A stretch of DNA of 64,000 bases. Origin: Actinomycetaceae bacterium (GTDB lineage: Bacteria > Actinomycetota > Actinomycetes > Actinomycetales > Actinomycetaceae). The stretch spans positions 47,250 to 111,249 of the forward strand of contig JAQYTG010000015.1 in assembly GCA_028724905.1 (NCBI GenBank), given 5' to 3'. The notes under the pieces are model-generated. The model was not told where the DNA came from, did no database searches, and was given only the letters and a program-made list of their open reading frames with translations. Positions within the stretch are counted from its first letter, which is position 1; each line of letters opens with the position of its first letter. The position numbers and the translations under genes were made by a program. Shown piece by piece: positions 25,318 to 33,382 of the stretch.

Positions 25318-25485
25318 TTAGCTCTTGGCGGAGCGCTCCTTACGATAGCGCTCAAGACTTTCTTGAAATTCCTTCTTACGCTGCTCAACCACCTCGGGAG
25401 TCATACCCGCCTTTTTGCGCAACTCAGCCGCTCGCCTCGAATCTTTAACAGGGACGAGATACATCGGAGTCTCCAATACGCTCAT
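25318..25485 (-). CDS. Small protein downstream of the MuF-ART gene
   Basis: 55 residues (MSVLETPMYLVPVKDSRRAAELRKKAGMTPEVVEQRKKEFQESLERYRKERSAKS). The N-terminus is short and beta-prone; the rest is one charged helix. No family recognised. The longer in-frame start overlaps the end of the upstream gene, so I use the ATG at 25485 with AGGA 9 nt upstream. It is the only gene between the ART-domain protein and a tandem terminator. An immunity or regulatory partner of the ART domain is conceivable but unproven; a small head protein is the plain alternative. Confidence 0.6.
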   Translation of the reverse strand: MSVLETPMYLVPVKDSRRAAELRKKAGMTPEVVEQRKKEFQESLERYRKERSAKS

Positions 25486-25495
25486 ATCAACAATC

Positions 25496-26755
25496 CTACT
25501 CGAGTTGTACCCAAACGTGAAGACTTCCATCCGAAATCGCCACGCGAGTAATCGTTCCAGATCTGCTTCGAATAACTAGTGTTTCTTGCTGATCTTTGTA
25601 TTCAGTAATACTTTCCAGATAAGCCGCCGGTGTTCCTTGAGGAACATCAATATGTACTCGAACTTCGGAATCTCCGGTAACATCAATTCCGCCTTTGATG
25701 GTCGTCAATGCTAAATACCCGGGGGAGTCGTATGTGCCGCCAATAATACGGTCGGCATCATCAATGCGCGCAAGCCCAAATCTCGTCAGGCTGTCACGCC
25801 GATGTAGTTGAACATCTAGCGGCAGCGGATTTCGTTCAAGTGCCGAATCAATTTGGGAAGCCAGCTCATCTAACTCTGGAGTCATACGGTCAAAACGGAG
25901 TGCTTCCTGTAGCTCCTTATGCTTATCAGTAGTCCATATGCGCAATGCTTCAAGCTCATCATTCGTCACCTTATCAAGCGAATGCTCACACCATTTTTGG
26001 AAACGCTTTGTTTTGCTCGGTGGCACTAAAGCGTCTGTAAGCGTTCCTTGGCCGCTCTCCCGCATCTTCTGCAGAATCAAGCTGTCGTCCACCCGCTTAG
26101 CCTTACCGGCTTCCACATCCGCCTCAGCAGCCTTACGAGCATCCTTATATTGCTCATACATGCCGTCAGGATCATAACCAGCCAGTCTCGGCGTGCTCTT
26201 ATCCCACGAAGGGACGATCATACAATCACAATCAGCATGAAACCTGTTCCCAGCACCACCAGCGGTTTCTTCGTCTGAATAAACCCAGCCACGTGATGCC
26301 AGCATGGTGCAGAACGCACACGTTTTCGCCCCTGCAGGTACGCGAGCCCAACGCGGCTTAGCCTTGTCGCGCCGCATATTATGCTTCACTGTGCGCCGCC
26401 CCATACCAACAAGTGCTTTCTGCAACTCGCCAGACGCATATTTGATCGGATCCGCTGCGCGGGTGATCTCGATAGCTTTCGCTGTGAGCTGTTTCTCTGT
26501 GTACTGGTCAGCTACCTCTGCCGTGAACAGGCCGAGCGAACCGGGGCGAAGCTGCTCATACATGGCCGCTGCCTGCGCCGCTACAGCGTCCCCATAGTCG
26601 TGTACGAGCTTTACGTATGTGTGGGCGAGGATCTGGCGTAACACCGCCGGATCTTTGTCCTTAAACGTACTATATGTGTTGAGCAGTTTACTGCGTGCTT
26701 CTTTCACCAGTGCCCGCTGCACGGCCGTGAACTCATCGAGCGGCTGACGATCCAT
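25496..26755 (-). CDS. MuF/VG15-type minor head protein with C-terminal ADP-ribosyltransferase-like domain
   Basis: 419 residues. The N-terminal 230 residues are a capsid minor head protein: helical start, then CAFCTMLASRGWVYS...NRFHADCDCMIVPSW (zinc-type Cys/His cluster) and YDPDGMYEQYKDARKAAE. The C-terminal 170 residues look like an ADP-ribosyltransferase exoenzyme domain: ALRIWTTDKHKELQEALR, LERNPLPLDVQLHRRDS (NAD-binding Arg), GYLALTTI (STS-like position), VHIDVPQGTPAAYL, and YKDQQETLVIRSRSG with a Q-x-E catalytic-Glu motif. Such MuF-toxin fusions are known in temperate phages. The toxin could be packaged in the head and act on the next host. ATG at 26755 overlaps the stop of the frameshifted portal (TGATG), with GAGGAGG upstream. 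Confidence 0.8.
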   Translation of the reverse strand: MDRQPLDEFTAVQRALVKEARSKLLNTYSTFKDKDPAVLRQILAHTYVKLVHDYGDAVAAQAAAMYEQLRPGSLGLFTAEVADQYTEKQLTAKAIEITRAADPIKYASGELQKALVGMGRRTVKHNMRRDKAKPRWARVPAGAKTCAFCTMLASRGWVYSDEETAGGAGNRFHADCDCMIVPSWDKSTPRLAGYDPDGMYEQYKDARKAAEADVEAGKAKRVDDSLILQKMRESGQGTLTDALVPPSKTKRFQKWCEHSLDKVTNDELEALRIWTTDKHKELQEALRFDRMTPELDELASQIDSALERNPLPLDVQLHRRDSLTRFGLARIDDADRIIGGTYDSPGYLALTTIKGGIDVTGDSEVRVHIDVPQGTPAAYLESITEYKDQQETLVIRSRSGTITRVAISDGSLHVWVQLE

Positions 26756-26945
26756 CACCCCTCCTCAAGCATGGCGGCGTCCTCTTCTGGCAAACGTAGC
26801 GATACTGGAACAGCGCCCGTAAACTCAATATCCGCCAGTCCTAACATGGTGGCGGCGGATTGTGGAGAAACCCCTGCACGGATAGCAACACCGAGTGCAT
26901 CAAATTTTGCTTTCAGCTCTCCAGCATGAGATTCCCTGCTCGGGG
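26755..26945 (-). pseudogene. Out-of-frame C-terminal segment of the portal protein
   Basis: In the -1 frame, starting at the C6 run (26942-26947), the sequence reads PSRESHAGELKAKFDALG, then VAIRAGVSPQSAATMLGLAD and a VPVSLRLPEEDA tail. This is the standard C-terminus of SPP1-like/actinophage portals. Its stop (TGA, 26755-26757) overlaps the ATG of the MuF gene, as expected for the intact operon. Adding one C to the run restores a single reading frame. Confidence 0.85.
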
Positions 26946-28385
26946 GGCTTCGGCTACCGCCACAGTCTCTGCCGTCTTGTCTACTTGCGGCTCACTGTTG
27001 AGTGCTTGATCCACAGCGATCTGGCCTTTCGCACGGCGTGCCTGAGCCCGAATCCTAGTGATCTGCTCCTTCGTGTACCCAAACTCCTCGAGAGCGACGT
27101 CCGTGTAAGCCAAATCAGGGATAGCCGTAATCTGCTTCATCATCGCGTCAGCCTGCGACACAATCGATGGCATCGCCGGATTCCGCCACCTCGTAGACAG
27201 CCCAGCCAACTCCGTGCTCACCTCGGTAAGCCCGTCACGCAGCATCACAATGTTTTGATACACGCGCGAGAGCGCATACCCGTTCACGCGATTCGCGTTC
27301 GTCGCCTCCACCACAAGCTCTTCTTTCGCCGCATAAATCGCATCAGCAGACGAAGGGTTGTCCTGCACAATACCGAGCGACGATACCGGCAGTGACGTGA
27401 CGGCCGCGAACTCCATCGACAGCTCACGCAGCTGCTCCACATATGGGCTCATCGACTGTTGCGGAATCGTCGTCACCTCAGGAACGTCACCATCAGCATC
27501 ACGCGTCAGGCCTTTGACAGAACCGTACTGCCATGTCCACGACGCTTTAATATCATTCCACACTTCCTCTGTAACCCCACGCAACAGTAAGCCAGGTGCG
27601 GTATAGAGCTCGGAAGAAACGTCCATACGCAGAGCCGCACGGATTGCACGATCCGTGATCGTCATCACCGCACGAGAAATCCGAGACCGCCCGAACGGGC
27701 GATCCAATGATGGCCGATACGGTAACGCTTCAAGTGGGACGCGCCCAAGCTGGTGGGTACGCACATCGTCCACGAACCAGCCACCACCAGTGGTGGTGCA
27801 CATGATCGCCTCGAACGGTGTAAGCAGCGTGAGCTTGGTTGGCCGCCCATAATCATCAACGCTATTGATAAGCAGGCCGGCAGATAGACTCCGTGTGGCG
27901 CGATCCCACAACGCTGTCGCCCACTCAGCAGAGTGTGGCAGGATCACCACTGGAGGCTCACCTGCTGCAGTATCACCGGGAGTGGTCGAGATAAATGCCA
28001 CGGAATGGATCAGCTCGCTCATAATCGTTTGCGGCAGCTCCACATCGAAACGATTCTCATGAAGAACCTGGTCAAGCTCGAACGGATCCTCCACACCAGA
28101 CGCGGCCGTCACCCCGTCCCACATACAGCGAGAGGCGAGCGCCGAGACCGCTTTCTCAGGCCAGCCACACACCACTTCAATACCATGCGCGATCTCATCA
28201 GGGATAGCGATCCCCAGATTTTTCACATCAACATGCATATCCGCATAAGATTGGCGCAAAATGTTACGTGGTTGTTTCTTCGCCCATTGTTTCACCAGCT
28301 TATTCAACGTTTCTTGCAGATCTGGTGTCAGACCGAGCACGGTAGGTGCCGTGAACGGAAGAACAGTCAGCCCGCTCGTACTCAT
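26913..28385 (-). CDS. Portal protein of prophage 1 (frame broken near the C-terminus)
   Basis: 490 residues as read. SPP1 gp6-like portal: LNKLVKQWAKKQPRNILRQSYADMHVDVKNLGIAIPDE, RPFGRSRISRAVMTITDRAIRAALRMDVSSELYTAPGLLLRG, MSPYVEQLRELSMEFAAVTSLPVSSLGIVQDNPSSADAIYAAKEELV. It forms the dodecameric ring through which DNA enters the head. The frame ends in a non-homologous PRAGNLMLES after a C6 run, whereas the true tail of about 60 residues continues in the -1 frame to 26755. Either a 1-bp loss (C7 to C6), slippage, or a read error. If real, the truncation removes a conserved helical tail and might impair the phage. ATG overlaps the terminase stop by 4 bp. Confidence 0.9.
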   Translation of the reverse strand: MSTSGLTVLPFTAPTVLGLTPDLQETLNKLVKQWAKKQPRNILRQSYADMHVDVKNLGIAIPDEIAHGIEVVCGWPEKAVSALASRCMWDGVTAASGVEDPFELDQVLHENRFDVELPQTIMSELIHSVAFISTTPGDTAAGEPPVVILPHSAEWATALWDRATRSLSAGLLINSVDDYGRPTKLTLLTPFEAIMCTTTGGGWFVDDVRTHQLGRVPLEALPYRPSLDRPFGRSRISRAVMTITDRAIRAALRMDVSSELYTAPGLLLRGVTEEVWNDIKASWTWQYGSVKGLTRDADGDVPEVTTIPQQSMSPYVEQLRELSMEFAAVTSLPVSSLGIVQDNPSSADAIYAAKEELVVEATNANRVNGYALSRVYQNIVMLRDGLTEVSTELAGLSTRWRNPAMPSIVSQADAMMKQITAIPDLAYTDVALEEFGYTKEQITRIRAQARRAKGQIAVDQALNSEPQVDKTAETVAVAEAPRAGNLMLES

Positions 28386-29863
28386 ACCAACATCACCTGC
28401 TTTCTTCCTGGCTTTCGGCGGTTCATGCGCGCCGCCCAGATTCCTACCGACATAGCTTCTATCGGGGTTTCGTCCCCGTCAATCGTGGTGGCCTCCCACC
28501 CCCATGCCCCGTCACGGCTCCGCCGCTTCGCGTCGCACACCGCCACCGACGCCTCCAACGCATCAGCATCAGAAGCCGGAGCTGGCCGCGTGAAAGTACC
28601 CTCTTTGATCGCTTCCGCCATCATCTGGCAGGCAGTGAAATACTCACGAGTAGTCAAGATTCGTATCATGCGCCCCGGTACTCCGCGGTCTTTCAGGGCT
28701 TGCGCGAGCACACCAGAACCAGCCGCCCCACACAGAGCGATCATGCCCGTGTTCCGCCACCTCGATGGTTTAGCGAGCCAATCAGCCAACTGTGCCACAC
28801 CAGCCTCGGTAGATCCCGTAAACGTGCCGATCAGATTCCCGTGGATCTGATCGCCGGCTTTCACCACACCAGCCACAGCCTGGCGCTCGCCATCATGAGA
28901 GAACGCCACAGCGAAACTACGCACACCACCCTGAGGCGGCCGCCCGACCGTTGCCGCCCACTGTGTTTCACCAATCAACCGTGACGAACCACCAACAGAA
29001 TCCCAAATACCCAGCGCTTCACGCCGAAAATTCTCATTCGACCCGATCAGCTTCCGCATACGCAGCACCGCATTTTTCGATGTGCGATGCGGGAACGACG
29101 GGTTAGCTTTTTCCAGCTGCCGCCAATCCACAAAGCCAGGATCCCAATGCTCCACATCACACTCAGGATCCGCACTAAACTCCACCCATAACGTATCCGG
29201 ATCGCCCGACAAGGCAGCGTTCCTTTTCAGCGTAAACGCTTCACCAGGGTCTTTCGGGCGTGGTGGAGTACCAAACATGAACACGAGCCCATTTGGGGCG
29301 GCGTTCGTTGCTGGAACCATATCCGACAAGGCAGACTCGGTAAGAATCTGTGCCTCGTCAAACACTAAAATATCCACCTGTGCGAAACCACGGCCAAAAC
29401 CCTGCTCACGCGCACCAAACAAAATCCGCGACCCATTCTTAAAAAGGATCGCCTGCTGCCCATTCGCCGACCGTATCGCTTCCACGAACCGAGCAGCACC
29501 CTGCCTTTGCGCCATCGCCTTCATCTGCGCAAACGTCTCATCAGACGTCCGCGTATGATGAGCAGTCCAAATTGCGAGCATTCCAGGTGAAAGCCGGCAC
29601 AACGCAAAAATAATAAGCCCAAACGTGTATGTTTTGCCGGTCTGCCGCGGAATCGAGGCACACACCCCACCAATACCAGCCGCATACTGGCCATCAGCCC
29701 GTTTCCCCAACGCTAACGCACCCAGACCAGCCTGCCACCGATCAAACGAAAACCCCATCGACTGGCATACCCGCTCCACCCCAGGCCACATAGTCGCCAC
29801 AACCCCATCAGGAGCATGAACCACACGAGCAACCTCAGACAGCTTCAGTTGAGAACGGGACAT
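28382..29863 (-). CDS. Terminase large subunit
   Basis: 493 residues. ATPase: Walker A-like SIPRQTGKTYT (about 71-79), Walker B DILVFDEAQ (D169-E170), coupling motif FGTPPRP. Nuclease half: AFSHDGERQAVAGVVKAGDQ (first acidic residue shifted to a Ser-His-Asp context), and DADALEASVAVCD near the end. It drives DNA packaging through the portal and cuts concatemers. The start at MSRSQLKL overlaps the small subunit by 29 bp; a further upstream start has no support. Confidence 0.94.
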   Translation of the reverse strand: MSRSQLKLSEVARVVHAPDGVVATMWPGVERVCQSMGFSFDRWQAGLGALALGKRADGQYAAGIGGVCASIPRQTGKTYTFGLIIFALCRLSPGMLAIWTAHHTRTSDETFAQMKAMAQRQGAARFVEAIRSANGQQAILFKNGSRILFGAREQGFGRGFAQVDILVFDEAQILTESALSDMVPATNAAPNGLVFMFGTPPRPKDPGEAFTLKRNAALSGDPDTLWVEFSADPECDVEHWDPGFVDWRQLEKANPSFPHRTSKNAVLRMRKLIGSNENFRREALGIWDSVGGSSRLIGETQWAATVGRPPQGGVRSFAVAFSHDGERQAVAGVVKAGDQIHGNLIGTFTGSTEAGVAQLADWLAKPSRWRNTGMIALCGAAGSGVLAQALKDRGVPGRMIRILTTREYFTACQMMAEAIKEGTFTRPAPASDADALEASVAVCDAKRRSRDGAWGWEATTIDGDETPIEAMSVGIWAARMNRRKPGRKQVMLV

Positions 29864-30125
29864 CTTCCGCAACGATGGCAAGACGACCACCCCCCTCTCC
29901 AACTCCTTGAAGCTTCTCAATCTCGCCCATAATTTCACGAAGCCGCTTCGTTAAAGCCGCCAAATCACGAGCTGAAGTCTTCGGATCATCAATCGCCCTC
30001 GCCACCCGGTCACGCATCATTTCAAGAGTCGCCAACACGTCACCAGCATGCGCAGCCGTCGCTACCTTACGGTAGCCTTTTGGCTTCACGGTGCCAGAAT
30101 CTTCAGGAACAGCACTCAGCCCCAT
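29835..30125 (-). CDS. Terminase small subunit
   Basis: 96 residues, helical (GLSAVPEDSGTVKPKGYRKVATAAHAGDVLATLEMMRDRVARAIDDPKTSARDLAALTKRLREIMGEIEKLQGVGEGGG). Matches the short actinophage TerS type that recognises the packaging site. ATG 30125 lies 10 nt after AAAGGAG; an in-frame TTG two codons earlier is closer but less likely. Confidence 0.85.
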   Translation of the reverse strand: MGLSAVPEDSGTVKPKGYRKVATAAHAGDVLATLEMMRDRVARAIDDPKTSARDLAALTKRLREIMGEIEKLQGVGEGGGRLAIVAEDVPFSTEAV

Positions 30126-30131
30126 ACCCAA

Positions 30132-30300
30132 TCAGCTCCTTTCAACTACCAGCAACCAAACAAAACCGTATAAATATGCGTAAATCCTGCATTTATATAC
30201 TTGAGCCGTGTTGTGTGGAAAAATCTGGGGAGATATCGCTACTACCTTTGGTTGGGGCGAGCGTGGCGGGGTGGAGGGGGTACCGCCCCTATGCTGGGTG
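30132..30300. other. Putative cos/packaging region between terminase and HNH genes
   Basis: This 169-bp gap holds an AT-rich segment with inverted ATAAAT/ATTTAT and then a GC-rich block (GGCGGGGTGGAGGGGGTACCGCCCC). Cos-type phages with an HNH endonuclease beside the terminase usually have the cleavage site here. The assignment is positional inference only. Confidence 0.35.
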
Positions 30301-30603
30301 TTACCAGTCGATGTCTGTGGTGGTGTTGGTGGCTCTGGTTGTGCGTGCTTGTGGGGCGAGTTTGTCTTTTTTGCGTTGATTGCAGTGTCGGCAGATGGTT
30401 TGCCCGTTGTCTGGGGTGTCTGTTCCTCCCCAGCGTGCGGGTATGATGTGGTCTGCTTCGGCGCTGTTGGGGTAGCCCGGGTGCTCGTAGTCGAGGATAA
30501 TGCCGCAGAGTGGGCAGTGGGCGATGCCTGCTTGTTGGTCTCGTGTGAGCACGGTGTGGCGGAAGTGCTTATGTCGTGCGGTTCCTGTGCGGCTGGTGGG
30601 CAT
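30301..30603 (-). CDS. HNH endonuclease of the packaging module
   Basis: 100 residues. HNH motif: CPLCGIIL...AEADHIIPARWGGTDTPDNGQTICRHCNQRKKDK, with paired Cys-x-x-Cys zinc ligands and the D-H-I catalytic core. HNH proteins next to terminase assist specific cleavage at cos in HK97-like phages. ATG 30603 is preferred to the GTG codons 12 bp upstream because GAGGTGG lies 8 nt before it. Confidence 0.92.
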   Translation of the reverse strand: MPTSRTGTARHKHFRHTVLTRDQQAGIAHCPLCGIILDYEHPGYPNSAEADHIIPARWGGTDTPDNGQTICRHCNQRKKDKLAPQARTTRATNTTTDIDW

Positions 30604-30752
30604 TGTGGTCACCACCTCGGCGTTCTGTTTTCTCGGCTCCGCTCTCGGACTTTCACGGCAGGGAGCTTTCCAGCATTACAAGCCGCTCATTGAGGCATAA
30701 ACGCTTGGCTGGCTTGATTTTTGGGCGCGTTGAACGCCTCTAGTGAATAATT

Positions 30753-31409
30753 TTAGCATAGTTGTTCGAACTGTGCTGTGTTGATTTGTCCTTGGGTGTT
30801 TCGCTCGAGTTTGTGGCGGCGGATCCATGTGTAAATGGTCTGCTGTGGTATCCCGTACTGTGCTGTGGCTTCTTTGATGGTGATCCACTGGCCGGCACTC
30901 ACTATCCGGTAGTGGCGTAGGGCTTGTAGCTGGCTGGCTGTCCATGTGCCGTCGCATTCGGTGCAGTAGAACTGTTGGTCGCGTTCGCGGTAGTGGAGCT
31001 GAGCCTTGCCACACATCGGACATAAATGTTCGGTGACCGAGTCGTTTTCGCGTGCCAAAGTTTGGAAGTAGTTGTGGACTTCTTGCGCGGTCTCTTGTAG
31101 GTCGTGCATGTAGGGGTAGTGGTGTTCTGCCCATGTGAGGCGGGTGGCGATGTATCGGGCGGGGTCGCCGTCTTGTGTTTGGCCGCGCCATGAGAGTTCT
31201 GCGGCGATTGTTTCGATGCGCTGCCATTGCTCGGCCATATGGTCACGAGTGTTGAGCCACTGCTCTTGCTGGGTGAGTCGCACGCTTCCGTGCCTGCTTG
31301 TGCCGCCATGGTGTGAGGCGAGTGTTGGCTCTGTGTAGAGGCTGAGGCAGAGACGGTGGAGGTAGGCGGTTTCTTGCAGTGTTTGGGCGAGTTGGTTGAG
31401 TGTTGGCAT
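30753..31409 (-). CDS. Zinc-ribbon and helix-turn-helix phage protein
   Basis: 218 residues. Helical N-terminal 130 residues without known motif, a zinc ribbon CPMCGKAQLHYRERDQQFYCTECDGTW, then an excisionase-type HTH (VSAGQWITIKEATAQYGIPQQTIYTWIRRHKLERNTQGQINTAQFEQL). DNA-binding regulator, possibly of late genes since it is the first gene before the packaging module. Start MPTLNQ is used rather than an upstream methionine. Divergent from HicAB. Confidence 0.75.
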   Translation of the reverse strand: MPTLNQLAQTLQETAYLHRLCLSLYTEPTLASHHGGTSRHGSVRLTQQEQWLNTRDHMAEQWQRIETIAAELSWRGQTQDGDPARYIATRLTWAEHHYPYMHDLQETAQEVHNYFQTLARENDSVTEHLCPMCGKAQLHYRERDQQFYCTECDGTWTASQLQALRHYRIVSAGQWITIKEATAQYGIPQQTIYTWIRRHKLERNTQGQINTAQFEQLC

Positions 31410-31436
31410 TTGGTTTCCCCCTTTTTCACACATAGC

Positions 31437-31477
31437 TGTTAATACCTATTGACAACGCTGTTAATGGGTATTAACAT
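31437..31477 (+). promoter_or_regulatory. hicAB promoter with overlapping operator
   Basis: TTGACA (31449-31454), 17 bp, TAACAT (31472-31477). A perfect 10-bp inverted repeat TGTTAATACC (31437-31446) / GGTATTAACA (31467-31476) brackets it, with an extra TGTTAAT half-site at 31458. The start codon is 7 bp after the -10, so the message may be leaderless. Binding by HicB would block RNA polymerase. Confidence 0.75.
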
Positions 31478-31483
31478 TGAAGT

Positions 31484-31675
31484 ATGACGAAGCCAATGAA
31501 GTACCGAGACCTCGCCAAACTCCTCACAGCCGCAGGCTTCACCCCACGCCACGGCAAAGGAGACCACGAAATATGGACACGAGGAGCGGTACAGGTTTCC
31601 ATCACACGCACCCGCGAAATCTCCCCAGGGCTCACAGCAAAAGCCCTCAAAGCAATCGAAAGGAGCAAGCAATGA
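31484..31675 (+). CDS. hicA: HicA-type mRNA interferase toxin
   Basis: 63 residues with the double-stranded-RNA-binding-like HicA fold: KYRDLAKLLTAAGFTPRHGKGDHEIWTRGAVQVSITRTREISPGLTAKALKAIE. The catalytic His lies in GKGDHEIW, replacing the more usual GSHHxY. It would cut mRNA when not bound by HicB. The stop overlaps the next ATG. The pair points opposite to its neighbours, which marks it as a self-contained insertion in the phage, serving lysogen maintenance or phage competition. Confidence 0.87.
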   Translation: MTKPMKYRDLAKLLTAAGFTPRHGKGDHEIWTRGAVQVSITRTREISPGLTAKALKAIERSKQ

Positions 31676-32043
31676 CATCCCTGACAATCACAGCCCGCCG
31701 CTGGAACGGCGGCTGGGAACTGTGGCACGGCGACGACATCTGGACCCAAGTACGCACACTTCCCGGAGCCCACCAGCAAATCATCGACTACCTCGACACG
31801 GTCGAAGACGGCGTGGATCATTCCAGCTACGAGATCACGATCATCCCTGAACTTCCCACGGCGGCGCATGTGGAAGAAGCCAAGGAGGCATCCCAGCGCG
31901 CTGAAGAAGCACAAAAGGCTGCCTATGCTTCCTCCCGGCGCACGGTGCGCACATTGCGTGAGGACGGATTCTCCCTGGCCGATATTGGCTACGTGATGGG
32001 CTTGTCTCGTGCCAGAGTCTCCCAACTCGCTCGAGAGGCCTAA
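31672..32043 (+). CDS. hicB: HicB-type antitoxin with C-terminal HTH
   Basis: 123 residues. The N-terminal part (LTITARRWNGGWELWHGDDIWTQVRTLPGAHQQIIDYLDTVEDG) has the partial RNase-H-like HicB pattern. An alanine-rich linker helix (VEEAKEASQRAEEAQKAAYASSRR) follows, then a helix-turn-helix at the end (LREDGFSLADIGYVMGLSRARVSQLAREA). It should neutralise HicA and repress the promoter at 31437-31477. ATGA overlap with hicA gives balanced translation. Confidence 0.82.
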   Translation: MTSLTITARRWNGGWELWHGDDIWTQVRTLPGAHQQIIDYLDTVEDGVDHSSYEITIIPELPTAAHVEEAKEASQRAEEAQKAAYASSRRTVRTLREDGFSLADIGYVMGLSRARVSQLAREA

Positions 32044-32137
32044 CATGGACACCCCGCATGGATTTCCGCCCGCAAGCGCCGCACCGCAGACAGCGATGAT
32101 GGTGAAGATGATCGTGAGAATCATGGGTGTTCCTTTC

Positions 32138-32986
32138 TTAGTTGGTGATGGTGAGTGTGCGGACGTGGCCGATTTGGTGGTTGTTTGTGCCGTATTGGTG
32201 CATGACAGTTGTGGGTGTGAGCATGTTGTTTCCTGCTTCTAGGTATTCGTTGATGTATTTGTTGATTTCTTTGCAGGCGTCACTATGTCCGCGGTGATAG
32301 TCCTTTTGGGCTTTTAGTTCGCCGCTAACTGCTTGGGCGGATGCTATGTTGGTGAGTTTTTCGAGGTGTTGGAGCATGTTGAGGTGGTTGCGGGCGTCTT
32401 GTTCGACTTTCCAGGCTTCTTGCCATTCGGGTGGCATGTGTTCTGCGTTGAAGATTTGTGCTGTGGGGCATGGCCATTCGAGGTTTTCGCCGTTGTCGTT
32501 ACGGCAGTGGGTGCATATGGTGATGTCGTTTCCGTCTTGGTTTTCACGGGTTTCTGGTTGGTGTAATAGCCAGAGTTTTTCCACGTCGGTGAGCATTTCT
32601 GGTTTGTTGTAGAAGTCGTGTATGTCTACGAGGCGGGGTGGGAACATTTCGCGTAGGTAGACTGCGATTTTGGTTGCGGCGAAAGATCGCCCGTCTGCTT
32701 CTCCTTTTCTGGTGAAGTAGTCGCTGATTTCTTCGCGTGCGTAGCCGGTGTATTCGTCATCGTGGTCGGCTTCGATAAGGTATGCGAGTGCGTGGTTGAG
32801 AGCGTTGTCTGCTGTTCCTGCTTCTGATTCCCATTCACGGGTTTTCTTGGCGAGTGTCCAAAACACGTATTGGATTCCTTTTTCAAGGAGTTCGATTTTC
32901 TGGTCTTTGGTGAGTGCGTCGTATTGCTCATTCGAGGGGAGGTAGCCGAGTGGGCGTTTGATTGGGTCTTGATACATTTTTTTCAC
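32138..32986 (-). CDS. Phage early protein of unknown function
   Basis: About 282 residues, mostly helical and acidic. A possible zinc site (ICTHCRNDNGENLEWPCPT) lies in the middle, with no enzymatic signature. Low-complexity charge but normal composition. The GTG at 32986 overlaps the upstream stop (GTGA), implying translational coupling. Last gene of the leftward early operon before HicAB. Confidence 0.65.
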   Translation of the reverse strand: MKKMYQDPIKRPLGYLPSNEQYDALTKDQKIELLEKGIQYVFWTLAKKTREWESEAGTADNALNHALAYLIEADHDDEYTGYAREEISDYFTRKGEADGRSFAATKIAVYLREMFPPRLVDIHDFYNKPEMLTDVEKLWLLHQPETRENQDGNDITICTHCRNDNGENLEWPCPTAQIFNAEHMPPEWQEAWKVEQDARNHLNMLQHLEKLTNIASAQAVSGELKAQKDYHRGHSDACKEINKYINEYLEAGNNMLTPTTVMHQYGTNNHQIGHVRTLTITN

Positions 32987-33369
32987 CACGGTTTCTTGAA
33001 ATTGTCGGTAAATACGAGGATGGATTTGTCGAGGTCGATGTTCAAAATGAGCGCGATGAGTGTTTCAAGCTCGGGTGAGCGGTAGATCGCGTTTGCGTAG
33101 GTGTGTGGCTGGTTGCGGTAGTTGTATCCGTACCTGTCGAGGTGGTTTTGTGCGTGTTTGCGGGTGAGGAAGATCGGGTATGCGTGTGTCACCTTGTCGG
33201 TTTTTATTACGTAGTGGCATGGGGTGGCGGTTTCGTCCTCACCGTAAATATCCTCGATCAGGTCGGTTTGGAAGTCGCGTAGGGCTTGGGTGTAGTCGAT
33301 GGGCTGATCGCGGTATGGGTGGGCGGCCCTATAGAGCCGGTTTTCGGTATGTTGTTTCTTCGTTGCCAT
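32983..33369 (-). CDS. Phage early protein of unknown function
   Basis: 128 residues (MATKKQHTENRLYRAAHPYRDQPIDYTQALRDFQTDLIEDIYGEDETATPCHYVIKTDKVTHAYPIFLTRKHAQNHLDRYGYNYRNQPHTYANAIYRSPELETLIALIL). The motif A-H-P-Y...F-L-T-R-x-x-A-x-x-H is shared by several phage proteins of unknown function, including small ones near replication genes. No further assignment. Confidence 0.7.
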   Translation of the reverse strand: MATKKQHTENRLYRAAHPYRDQPIDYTQALRDFQTDLIEDIYGEDETATPCHYVIKTDKVTHAYPIFLTRKHAQNHLDRYGYNYRNQPHTYANAIYRSPELETLIALILNIDLDKSILVFTDNFKKPW

Positions 33370-33382
33370 TGCTGTTCCTTTT

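Noticed and set aside
25496..25530. Longer start for the small gene behind the MuF-ART protein
   Set aside because: The upstream ATG would overlap the ART C-terminal codons in another frame and has no ribosome-binding site; ATG 25485 is better placed.
30208..30693. Plus-strand Cys/Val/Gly-rich frame over the HNH gene
   Set aside because: Antisense shadow of the HNH zinc-binding codons.
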